Assembly (NCBI GenBank): GCA_012295275.1
Contig: CM022666.1
Location: forward strand, 7,368,265-7,395,764
DNA: 27,500 nt
Direction: 5' to 3'
From: Chrysomallon squamiferum
Lineage: Eukaryota; Mollusca; Gastropoda; Neomphalida; Peltospiridae
Positions within the stretch are counted from its first letter, which is position 1, and every line of letters starts with the position of its first letter. The position numbers and the translations under genes were made by a program. The notes beneath the pieces were generated by a model, which worked only from the letters and a program-made list of their open reading frames with translations, did not search any database and was not told where the DNA came from. Below are positions 1-18,541 of the stretch, piece after piece.

Positions 1-185
1 ATATATGTGTATATATATATATAAAATAAATAAACTATTAAAAGAAAAAAAAAAAAATGACAACATGATTGAATTCTTAAGGACTTACATCCTTTTGATT
101 CTGCAGTAATATTTTGCAGTTGCAGATAATTAAAAAATTTTTCTTTGATGACATGGTTATGTGAAGATTCTTCTTCTTATTATTA

Positions 186-237
<52 letters not shown>

Positions 238-1130
238 CGTTGCTGCTATTATACTATTATAATTACCATCTTTGTTAATGCTGTTATTGTTCTTGTTGCT
301 ATTATTACTATTACTGTTGTTGCAGCTGTTGTTGTGAATGCTGCTATTATTACCATTAATGTTGTAACTGTTATTATTATTATTAATATTGTTATTACTG
401 TTATTCTTATTGTTGTCGTTATTATTATTATTATTATTACAATTATTTACATTTAAAGATGTTTAAATACATTACAAGGTGTAAATATTACAAGTCTCAT
501 TGCTGAGTTTGAAATACAAAATAAAGTTAGAGCATTTTAATTCTAGCAACAGATGCACATTCTGTAATAAATATATATATATATATATATACCTATATAC
601 ACACACATATATACATACACTTTCATTCAGAAATTTAAAAACTGCTAATAAACAATTCAGCACTAATAAAGTTCAAGAAAAGATAAAAGAATGATCCTAC
701 ATTTAAAAATCACAAAACAATTTTAAAAATTAAAAATATGCCATTAAATGTGTATTTCAGTGTGAGAATGTATTTCCTTGCATGTCCATCTATACATATA
801 TGATGTATGTGTGATTTTTGTTTTGAGTTATGTATGTGTTTTTGTGTATCTGTGTACATATGGGAGTGTGTGTTTCTGTGTATGTCGGTTGTGTGGTGTA
901 TGTTTACATGTGTTTGTCTGTATTTGTGTGTGTACCGGTGTGTGTGTAATTATGTGCATATGTGATTATTTTTGTGTACATGTGTGCTTGGATGTATACA
1001 TGTATGTTTGTGTGTACATGTGTCCGTTTGCGTGTGTACATGTGTTTGTGTGTACCTGTATGTATGTGTGTAATTATGTATATACATGTATTTTTGTGTC
1101 TACTAATATTTTTGCATGTGTTTATTCAGC

Positions 1131-1136
1131 TGTTAT
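1131..1136 (-). terminator. Polyadenylation signal AATAAA of the DsbA-like gene
   Basis: The minus strand reads CTGAATAAACACATG about 155 nt after the TGA stop at 1289. If used, it gives a short 3' UTR (about 1288 down to about 1110) that would have to contain any SECIS. I found no canonical SECIS core there (see findings). Confidence 0.5.
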
Positions 1137-1288
1137 TATCCAAGAACGTATTTTCACAACATGCTTGATTTGGATTCCCATTTTATACGTGACTTTTTAT
1201 ATCATGTTTGATGTCCGTGTGTCTGTGTTTCTGTCTGTGCTACAACAGTGCACATCTACTCTGATTTAAATCAGTCAGAATTCTGCTG

Positions 1289-3875
1289 TCACGTTTTACT
1301 TGACGGCTGCACTGGGTACTTCTCTGCCACCATCAGCAATGTCTTCTTAAACGTCTGTACATCCTGGGCTCCGGAGAACATTCTCTGTCCATTCATGTAG
1401 AAGAATGGAACACCTGAATTAATAAAACAATCAAAAACATCAAGAAAACAAACAATCAAAAATACAGACATGTATGTATACACAATATTCATATAAACGT
1501 ACATATGTGCATACATAAATATACTCAAATATACACACATACATACATACATACACAAATACACACATCTAATATTTATAAACACACATGCATACATTAT
1601 TAGGATGATATTTTATAAACTAGTTAAATAAAAAAAGAAAATCACTATTATTTTACAATTTAATTTTTTTATTTTTCTGTTACGCTTTATTTACAAGTGT
1701 GTGTTTGTGCTTTATGTTTGTAGTGCTTTGTAAATATCTCTTTAAGCATGTTTGTGTATCAGTGTATACACTTCTGTGTCTATATGTGTGTATTTGTGTG
1801 TGTGTGTACATATCATTTTGTCATTATGTGTTCCTCATGTGAACATTTGCTTATACGTTGATATATTAACTTTATTCTGCACACACACAAACACACACAC
1901 AAATACAGATACATACAAACACATGCACACACACACACACACATGCACACAAAATACAGATACATACACACATGCATGCACGCATGCACACACATACACA
2001 CACAAATACAGATACATACACACACACACACACATACAGACACTTTAGAAATTCCAGCACAGTATCTCCTACCAGTCAATCAACATCTTCCTTTTTCTCT
2101 TTTATTCTTTATACACCCACCTCATATTACTACCATAAATACTGTTGTTATTAAAACACAATTACCACGAACTCCTTTGTCCATCCAGCTGTTTGCTTTG
2201 CTGATGACAGACTCCAGATTAGACTTGTTGTTAATGTAACCTTTCACATCATCCACATCATAGCCAACATCCTTAGCAACAGCTAACACAACATCAGAGG
2301 TTAGAAGCTGCCCCTCTGTGAAATACAGCTTAAAGAAGAAAAAAAATGTTAAACAAGCTTTAATGTAAAGAACTGTGATTTCAGATACGTAAATAAAATA
2401 TAGAAAGAAAAAATTTTTAAAAATGTTAAACAAGCTTTAATGTAAAGAACTGTGATTTCAGATAAGTAAATAAAAATAAAAAAGAAAAAAACAAGAACAG
2501 AGCAAATTTTTATGGTAATTTTGCAATTACTGCATTTTTAAATTTGAAATTCAAAATATATAAAATAAATAAATAAACAAATACATAAATATAAAATATA
2601 TAAATAAATAAATAAAGATAAATAAATGAATGTAAGTAAAAACATATATTTCAGGATACAGCAGCATTCACATAAATTTTAATTCATGATAGTAAATAAA
2701 CTAAACAAATATTTAACATTAATTTCAACTTTGATTAATAAGCTACTGTTCATTAAACAAACAAACAAACAAGAAAACAAAACAAAACAAAACAAACAAA
2801 CAAACAAACAAACAAACAAATGAATAAATGAAACAGGTTAATAATTACATCAGCAGAATCTGTAAATCAGTAAATAAATGAAATGATATAAAATAAAAAT
2901 ACACTTTCACAGAAGTTATAAAAGAAAAAACAGTTACTGATGATGTATTTCTGTAAGTTATTTTTAAATTATAGAATACTGATATTTCTGAGATGTATTC
3001 TTAGACAATACTAATCACACTTTTTACACAGCTCATTTAACTGGGGATTCACAATATTTGGGGTTATTAAATTATTCATATTTCTTATGTCATAAATTTC
3101 ATTTTTATAACATTTTAATCTCCACTGCTCTTGTGGGTCTGTAAAGACTCAAGTAGATGAAATTCTGTTCTTTAATTTGAGGTTAAGAAAACTATTTCAA
3201 AATGATCTTTAGTATTATAAATTCGTTATTTAGGTGTTTTTATTTTTTTTTTTAATTATTTATTATTATTATTATCATTATTATTGCTTTTTCATTTTTT
3301 TTCAGTTCTTACACAAAATATATTTGTCAAAATCTCAAAATTTAATAATGACCAGATATATTCACACATAACCACACACACACACACACGCACACACACA
3401 CACACACACTGACACACACACACACACACACACAAACACACACATATGACATATTGATCAAAAATGGGTACAGCAACTTAATCCCTAATTTGACATGAAA
3501 AGTTATAAATAATTTTAAAAGTTACATGAAACAGTTTCTCAGCTATTTTGTTCTGTTTGTCCCAGTCTTTCTTCTCTTTAGAATATTCTAGAAGAGCATG
3601 TGACTGCACAGTGTTTGAAAACAGTTTACTTCTGTATGTGAAGTCAATGCCAAGTTCAGCACCAGTGTTTCTTAACTGCTGTGCACTGAAATAAAACAAA
3701 ATTATAAATATATAATATTTTTACAGAGAAATACTTTTGTTATTATCAGTTTTGTTTCCTTTAAATCACTGAAATTTTCTATTGTGAGAAACATTTTTTT
3801 TTTTAAATAGTGTATTCATGTATGTATCTGTGAGACTTAAAACAGAATCTATTATTTATTTCCTAATTTTTTATT

Positions 3876-3926
<51 letters not shown>

Positions 3927-4347
3927 TTCTGTTGATGTTATTTGCGGTTATGTTTGTGTTTTTTCTATTTATAAACCTTACACAGTTATATATAAAATAT
4001 ATATATATATACGAAGTATATCATCGTCATTCGTGAATTTTGAGTGGGTCAAATGATCAGGAACCTCTACTCTTATCCACTCCTTGCGGATAATTATAAA
4101 TACCATGTAGGTGAGTATACTAAAATTAAATTTACCTAGGACTGTTTGGATCCTGAAATCTTGCTGGTTTAGGGACGCCCTCAATAGGTGTGTCTGGGCG
4201 GAGAAGAAATGGTTCCCATCGGACGATGAATTCGAACTTGTCAGAAAGTTCGGATATCGCCGACTCCAACTTTTTCTTCCCCACCCAACACCAGGGTCAA
4301 ATAATATCGCTGATGACATCAACTTGAACCACTGGCTTCGTAGCCAT
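1289..4347 (-). CDS. DsbA/FrnE-family thiol:disulfide oxidoreductase, putative selenoprotein (4 exons, 219 aa)
   Basis: Exons (minus strand) are 4347-4136, 3685-3526, 2328-2166 and 1413-1289. All introns are GT-AG, phases join exactly, and the total is 660 nt. Exon 1 reads MATKPVVQVDVISDII, then TGA, then PWCWVGKKKLES: the CPWC redox motif of a thioredoxin fold with the first Cys as TGA (residue 17), resolving Cys20. Exons 2 and 3 give the helical insertion (SAQQLRNTGAELGIDF; LYFTEGQLLTSDVV). Exon 4 supplies the cis-proline segment GVPFFYMNG (Pro181) and SGAQ. This order and length match the cytosolic DsbA_FrnE-like family, thiol oxidoreductases or isomerases known best from bacteria. The start has a good Kozak context (AACATGG) and no signal peptide is seen. 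Exon 1 has no Met downstream of the TGA, so without readthrough no redox protein is made. Family assignment is firm; the Sec reading is inference, the alternative being a fresh pseudogene or sequencing error. Confidence 0.85.
2347..2500. repeat. Tandem duplication, 77-base unit, in intron 2 of the DsbA-like gene
   Basis: The copies start at 2347 and 2424, both beginning TGTTAAACAAGCTTTAATG and continuing near-identically for about 55 bases before diverging in A-rich sequence. The block lies just upstream of the exon 3 acceptor (2329-2331) on the minus strand. Confidence 0.85.
4297..4299 (-). other. In-frame TGA at the catalytic cysteine: putative selenocysteine codon
   Basis: On the minus strand the codons ATT ATT TGA CCC TGG TGT TGG place TGA exactly where DsbA-family proteins have the nucleophilic Cys of CPWC. 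It is the only interruption in 219 codons over four exons. Cys-to-Sec replacement at redox-active sites is the usual pattern in thioredoxin-fold selenoproteins. Confidence 0.6.
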
Positions 4348-5046
4348 GTTTGGTTTCACTTCTAAGTGGTATCAAACGAAATTATACACAAAACTCGTGA
4401 TTCAAGAGATCTAAAAATGTCGAATGGTTTCACAATGAAAATAAAGATGTGTACTTTGAACTTTCCACCATCGCGATGCGACCATTTGTTGTTTAAAAGC
4501 ATTATTGTGTAAGTTTAAGTTTCATCTATTGAAATTGTATTTGTGCGTTGTTTGGTGTTTGTGATGGCTAATCAGTTTTGGAATTTCGGTATTTCATTTA
4601 ACATAAATATAAAATAAAATTAGGCGCAAAAAATAGCGAGGTAAAATGTGACCCCAAAAGAACCTCACTTCCTGACATCTTCGGGAATTTCCGTCTTTTT
4701 CAAGTAGCGTTAAAGGATAAAAGTAGCGAGTTCTTCTAATCATTTTGTTTTTAAAATGAAAAATTTCATATCTTTCACATTATTATGGCATACATTATTA
4801 CTATTACTATTTCTACCATATCTGCTTTTGATGTTACTTTTATAATATTAATTTCCTCTACTGCTTTAAAATTATATTCATTTGTTAACATTAACGAAAA
4901 TAAAATACAATTATGTGGAATTTAGAATAGTAATACTATTTAATTACTGAATATAATAGTTTATAATGTACGGAAATTGTATAAAGTGGCCATTCAATTT
5001 TGCAACTAGCAAAGCAAAACAAAGCAAAACATTTTGTTTAAAAATC
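4348..5046. promoter_or_regulatory. Divergent intergenic region, probable promoter of the DsbA-like gene
   Basis: These 700 bases lie between the minus-strand start at 4347 and the plus-strand candidate start at 5047. They are less repetitive than the surroundings and hold an ETS-like CTTCCTG just before a perfect kappa-B site. They probably drive the minus gene, and possibly both. No TATA box was assigned. Confidence 0.45.
4683..4692 (+). promoter_or_regulatory. Perfect NF-kappa-B motif GGGAATTTCC
   Basis: The decamer fits the GGGRNWYYCC consensus exactly and lies about 340 bases upstream of the DsbA-like start codon. Molluscs carry Rel/NF-kappa-B factors, so immune or stress induction is possible. 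A single decamer can also occur by chance. Confidence 0.35.
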
Positions 5047-5885
5047 ATGGAAACAGTTGTCGATATTCTTAAGTTGACGGAAACTGACGAACTGCCTTTT
5101 CGTTTCGTAACGCCACGGCAAACCGAGACTATAATGTTGATGCCAATAATGAGGTATGCGTTAAAAGATAACAACAAGCTCACGCCTTGGAATATTGACG
5201 TAAGTAAAACTCTCGTTTACTTTGATAGCTGACGTTAAGAACAATATGTAAACAAACATTCAGCACCTCGTAATTATTGGAAACACGATCTTCCTGTTAT
5301 CTGCTTATACGTAATTATTGTTAATGTATTATAAATTATGTCGATCAAGCAATGAGTAGGTCTGTTTGGAAACAAACGTATAGGTATAATTATAATAGCA
5401 CACATTTTTATTCCTGAACCCAGACGGAATTTAGATAAAATTATCTGGTAAAATAATTTGGCGCATGTACCTAAGAATGTTAGTGTGTATTTATAGCACG
5501 ATATAAATATTTAACAACAGAGAGAGAGAAAAAAAAAAAAAAAAAAAGAAAAAGAACGAGAGAGCAAGAGAGCGAGAGAGAGAGAGAGAGAAAAAATACA
5601 TGTGGTTATCGATCGTATTTCCTTTGGAATTTTGGTCGAGAACTGCAGTGTTTGTGTCGATTGCAACAGGAAGTATCTCCCCCACACTGCATCACGCGAA
5701 ATTCACCCCTCCCCCCTGCAAACCACAATCACCAGACACCAGACCACCTGTTGTTTATTGCGATCGGAAAACGTAGAATATACATTTATGGATTTTTATC
5801 TTCTTCTTTTTTCCTCTCTCTATCTCTGTGATTATAGTGCTGTCCAGAATCTGTATTCGGAATGGAAAGTCTGGCGCAGCATTAG
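5047..5885 (+). CDS. Candidate small two-exon gene, product unrecognised (66 aa)
   Basis: Exon 1 runs 5047-5199, from ATG in context ATCATGG to a perfect GTAAGT donor at 5200. It encodes a non-repetitive stretch beginning METVVDILKLTETDELPF and ending KLTPWNID. A strong acceptor with a long pyrimidine tract ends at 5837. Joining in phase 0 adds CCPESVFGMESLAQH and a TAG stop at 5883-5885, giving 66 residues. AATAAA at about 6065 could end the transcript. The exon 1 frame is also open upstream to an earlier ATG at 4966. I do not recognise the protein; it has no signal peptide or membrane segment. Exon 1 cannot splice in frame to the NLR exon at 11844 (it ends in phase 0; that exon needs phase 1). 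It may instead belong to a longer gene whose other exons I could not find, or be non-coding. Confidence 0.35.
5519..5595 (+). repeat. Purine tract: (GA)n interrupted by poly-A
   Basis: An uninterrupted all-purine run of short GA repeats and A19, within the putative intron of the small candidate gene. Low complexity. Confidence 0.8.
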
Positions 5886-5902
5886 CTTGTTAGAGATTAT
5901 CG

Positions 5903-5917
5903 GTTACCATTAGCAAC
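5903..5917 (+). promoter_or_regulatory. RFX X-box GTTACCATTAGCAAC
   Basis: This is a perfect imperfect-palindrome X-box (GTTACC, 3-base spacer, AGCAAC), the site bound by RFX factors. It lies 59 bases upstream of the ATG at 5976 proposed for the NLR gene, the distance expected for a proximal promoter element. Confidence 0.5.
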
Positions 5918-5975
5918 CGGCGTGTGTCGTCACAGAAAGACGTCCCGTGATGCTCGCTGCTGTCGTCTGCTAGCG

Positions 5976-14771
<8,796 letters not shown>

Positions 14772-15432
14772 TCTTAGCAACAACAGAAAAATAGAACCAG
14801 TGCTGTGATACCGATTATTCATTCTATTTTCATTGTTATTACTTTTTATTTAATTATTTATTTATTTATTTTTTTTTTTTTTTCATTTGTTGTTCTTCTT
14901 CTTCTACTTTTTCTTATGATTATGATTATTATTATTATTATATTGTTATTATTATTATTAATAATTTTATTATTATTTATTTATTTTGTTTTTACTTTAT
15001 TTATTTATTTATTTATTTATTTGTTTAGCAATGATTATTGTTGTTGTTATTCTTCTTCTTCTTATTATTATTATCAGTTATTATTATTATTGTTATTATT
15101 ATTATTATTGTTATTATTATCATTATTGTTGTTAATATTATTATTATTATTTGTTTATTTATTTATTTATTCACTGTGCTTGTTTAGTTCTTTGTTTCTT
15201 AATCACAATATGACAATGAATTCAGACAATGGACATACGTATTCGTTACTATGCACAACTATTTAAAACAATGTTTTATGATAATCAAATCATTTTTATC
15301 TTTTATTTAAGAATGAAAAAATGAAATGAAAGAAAAACCAAGGCGTTTTGTTGTTGTAGTTCTTTCTACACGTATTTGGTGCCAGCGAAATATCTAAATA
15401 CATCCTGTGTATTTCCAAACAGTAGCAGGTGG

Positions 15433-15512
<80 letters not shown>

Positions 15513-15668
15513 GCTATCTGTAATTTTAATATCATAATTTTAGTTTATTTGCTTTACTATCTTGTTTTATTAATATTTTTCCTTTTTCACGATAATTCTT
15601 CATATTTTCATTTTTTGAAAAAAAAAAAATAATAATAATAAATAAAATTAAGCAGATTATCCTGAATC

Positions 15669-15672
<4 letters not shown>
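14772..15672. repeat. 3' flank of the NLR gene: (TTTA)n, (TTA)n, (TTC)n tracts
   Basis: Degenerate TTA/TTTA at 14840-15170 and a purer TTTA-TTA block at 15433-15513. The unique piece 15180-15430 shows no gene. Confidence 0.8.

Positions 15673-15763
<91 letters not shown>
15673..15763. repeat. (GA)n, about 45 units
   Basis: Pure GA run, bounded by AATCTGCTGAGAG on the left and a 57-base dispersed repeat on the right. Confidence 0.95.
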
Positions 15764-15767
<4 letters not shown>

Positions 15768-15820
15768 GTAATTTGTACATACCGTTATATTTTGCAAATC
15801 ATTTATTTTTTAATATATTT
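15764..15820 (+). repeat. Dispersed 57-base repeat, copy 1
   Basis: Begins ATTAGTAATTTGTACATACC directly after (GA)n. An identical 57-base copy, also directly after (GA)n, lies at 23561-23617. Confidence 0.9.
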
Positions 15821-16660
15821 TCAAGCAATTGTGCACATACCCCAATACAGCAACAAAACAACAAAACGTTATTATCTTTTAGAAAAAAAGAGCATTTATT
15901 TCATCTACAAATTAAAATGACAAACAATCGATGAGCAAACAATGAAATATCTGCGATTATTTTTTTTAAATAATAATAATAATAGAACATAATAATAATA
16001 ATAAAAAAAACATAATAATAATAAAAATAATAATTAACTTTAAAAATTTATTATTCTATTTATACGTGTTGTAATTATATACAAGAAACTCAATAAATTA
16101 CACAATGAAAAAATTTAACTAGAAATGACATGTACTTTTATCTCAACTCACGCTAACAAATGGGTGGTTGGATAATTAATTATTGACGAAAAACACATCA
16201 TACAAGTATCAAGGTATCTAATAACAGGCGCACTTACGCACAACACGCACGACCGACAGACATCCATCTGCATTCATTCACGCAAGCCCAAATGTGAGTA
16301 TGTCTTTGGAATATCACAAAATGAATTGTATCTAATAGTTCACGCCAGTTATATGTTTACATCATTGTGCGACAAGCATTTTTAAATCTGATGATCTAAG
16401 TTATCTCCCTTCGACTGGCATAAATTATCGCCCTTCTATATATGACGATTTATAGTAAGAAATATAATTGTCTATGAATCTTAAATAATAATAATAATAA
16501 TAATAATAATGTTTTTAAAATGTTAAAAATTTACAAAAGAGAGAAAAACAGGATGCTATGTAAAAGATCGAGGGAGACATTTATAACAGAAAAACGTATG
16601 TGGGAAAACAAAACGAATGAAATCATAAAATGTTGCCCTATGTTTGCAATAGCACCACAA

Positions 16661-16715
<55 letters not shown>

Positions 16716-17251
16716 TAATAGACATATAGAAGAATCTCAAATTTTAAAAAATTAAATAAATTAAATTAAATTAAAACTTAAATTTAATTGATAAACAGTA
16801 TATTTAAAAATAAAAGAAATTTAAAAAAAACAAAAACAGGTTTCATGCTATTCGAATTATCTCCCTTAACAAAGTTATTAGCTTATTTTATAGTAGTAGT
16901 AGTAGCAGTAGTAGACGTTGTAATAGTAATAGTAATCACTGAGAAATTAAAATACGTCGTCACATATTAAAAATTAATAATAAAAATAAGAGTAATAATA
17001 AAAAAAATTATAATAAGAAATAAATTATAAATATTAATGGCTGAAGGAGCCGCTATAATATATAACGGAGTTGTAACTGTAAATAAGCATCAATACTTTC
17101 AGCTATTTTCGCTATCATGTGAGATTCATTACAAATTAATAGTAGGAGGGGGGAAACGGTCACACTTTCGAAAACTGAGATCATAGGTATACAAAGTCTT
17201 TCTTCTTCATATTCTTTCCATAATGTTATTTCACTATCGTCATTCACATTT

Positions 17252-17292
<41 letters not shown>

Positions 17293-17340
17293 TAAGAAAA
17301 ATAACAATAATAAAGTTTGTTCGTACTCTTCTACAGTAAA
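15821..17340. other. AT-rich spacer with (TAA)n blocks; no gene assigned
   Basis: TAA repeats at 15970-16035, 16484-16510, 16662-16714 and 17253-17291. GTTATCTCCCTT-type motifs occur at 16400-16411 and 16856-16867. No supported coding exon. Confidence 0.6.
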
Positions 17341-17370
17341 ACTACGGCCCGCCAACGATTAACTCTTCCA

Positions 17371-17378
17371 TGACGTCA
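17371..17378. promoter_or_regulatory. CRE palindrome TGACGTCA just past the precursor gene's stop
   Basis: The perfect CRE is followed at once by a second half-site (TCGATGACG). It lies about 20 bases downstream of the minus-strand stop, an unusual place for a promoter element. Confidence 0.25.
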
Positions 17379-17397
17379 TCGATGACGTTTTCACATT

Positions 17398-18370
17398 TTA
17401 TTGGCTGACAAGCTGGTTACCGCCACTGGGGCGACCGCGTCGTTTGTGGTGGATGCGGCGATGATGGGGGCGGCCATGTCTCGGGTACTGTCGTGGATAA
17501 TCGGAACCAATCGTAAACTGAATGTATCTTCGTCGTCTCGATTTCTGCGCACTGTTAAGGTACGCCGTTACTGAAAAACAAATGACGGGAAATTGTGACG
17601 TAAATTAATTAATAAAATGTGAAACAATAAACAAAATAAACGGATTAAAATTTACAAAGACTGAGTATTAAACAAAATAATTTATACTACGAGTGTATTA
17701 AAAGACTGGGTCTCTACGAAAATAACTATTATTTTCTGCAAAATCTTCCTGCCTATAAATTATTAACATAATAATTGACAAAATAAAAAATAATAATAAT
17801 AATAAAAAAAAATGTACGGGGGTTAAATAAATAATTAATAGAGCAACTGTTAACAAATGTGCCTTAGTGTTTACGGTGTGCGTGTGTGTGTGTGTGCATT
17901 TGTCTATAAAGAAGAAAAATTGGTCGACAAAAATCAGAAACGAGCAACGACGTCCCTACGTCTCCGACTTGTAATATAGATAATAATTTAAAATAATAAT
18001 AATAATGATAATAGTAATAATGATAGTAATAATGATAGTGATAATAATAATAATGATAATAATAATAGTAATAATTATAGTAATAATGATAGTAACAATA
18101 ATAATAATAATAATAATAATAACAATAATAATAATACAACAATTATTAAAAAATAATAATAATAACAATAACAATAAAAATAACAATAACAATAACTATA
18201 ATAACAATAACGTTTTAAAACTTACACCTAGCTGCAGCCTGTGACAGTTCTGTTTCCAGCTGTGCCTCGTCGATGTTTTCGATCTCTGAGAAAACGGGGA
18301 CAGACACCACCAACTGACTGAACAGAAGCACGGACAAACAGACGGCAAACATTACTTTGAACAGATCCAT
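17398..18370 (-). CDS. Secreted basic peptide precursor, neuropeptide-like, family unrecognised (105 aa)
   Basis: Coding exons are 18370-18226 and 17570-17398, joined through a perfect GTAAGT donor and a TTTTTCAG acceptor; 318 nt, 105 residues. Residues 1-23 (MDLFKVMFAVCLSVLLFSQL and following) are a classic signal peptide. Residues 24-56 are an acidic, helix-prone spacer (EIENIDEAQLETELSQ). RRRR at 60-63 is a strong prohormone convertase site, releasing a chain that starts YIQFTIGSDYPRQYPRHG and continues His/Arg-rich, with a second site KRR at 91-93. There is no cysteine after the signal peptide. This is the layout of a molluscan neuropeptide or cationic antimicrobial precursor; I cannot match it to a named family. 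The ATG is preceded by a TTTTCAG acceptor, so a non-coding exon lies upstream. The alternative donor 2 bases earlier would give an immediate stop and is rejected. Confidence 0.75.
17571..18225 (-). other. Intron of the precursor gene with degenerate (TAA)n
   Basis: Repeat tract 17985-18210 of TAA/TAG/TGA trinucleotides lies against the donor; the rest is AT-rich. Confidence 0.7.
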
Positions 18371-18373
18371 TAT

Positions 18374-18489
18374 CTGAAAATGCAATTAAGCGATATTAAA
18401 TTTCTCACTCCATCTCTAATTATTATCATCATTATCAATTTTTCTTTTCAATTTCTAAATTCTTTAACTTTTTAGTATTATTATTATCT

Positions 18490-18541
<52 letters not shown>

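Noticed and set aside
145-456. 103-codon plus-strand frame
   Set aside because: Low-complexity TTA/ATT trinucleotide sequence translated as Tyr, Ile and Val runs.
778-1269. 163-codon Cys/Val/Tyr-rich frame that looks like a cysteine-rich peptide
   Set aside because: Product of TG/TATG repeats; opposite strand to the DsbA-like gene's 3' UTR, with no motif or conserved spacing.
17053-17355. 100-codon minus frame downstream of the peptide precursor
   Set aside because: Contains an Ile run from (TAA)n. The coding-like part (NDDSEITLWKEYEEERL) has no acceptor in the right place to join the precursor gene.
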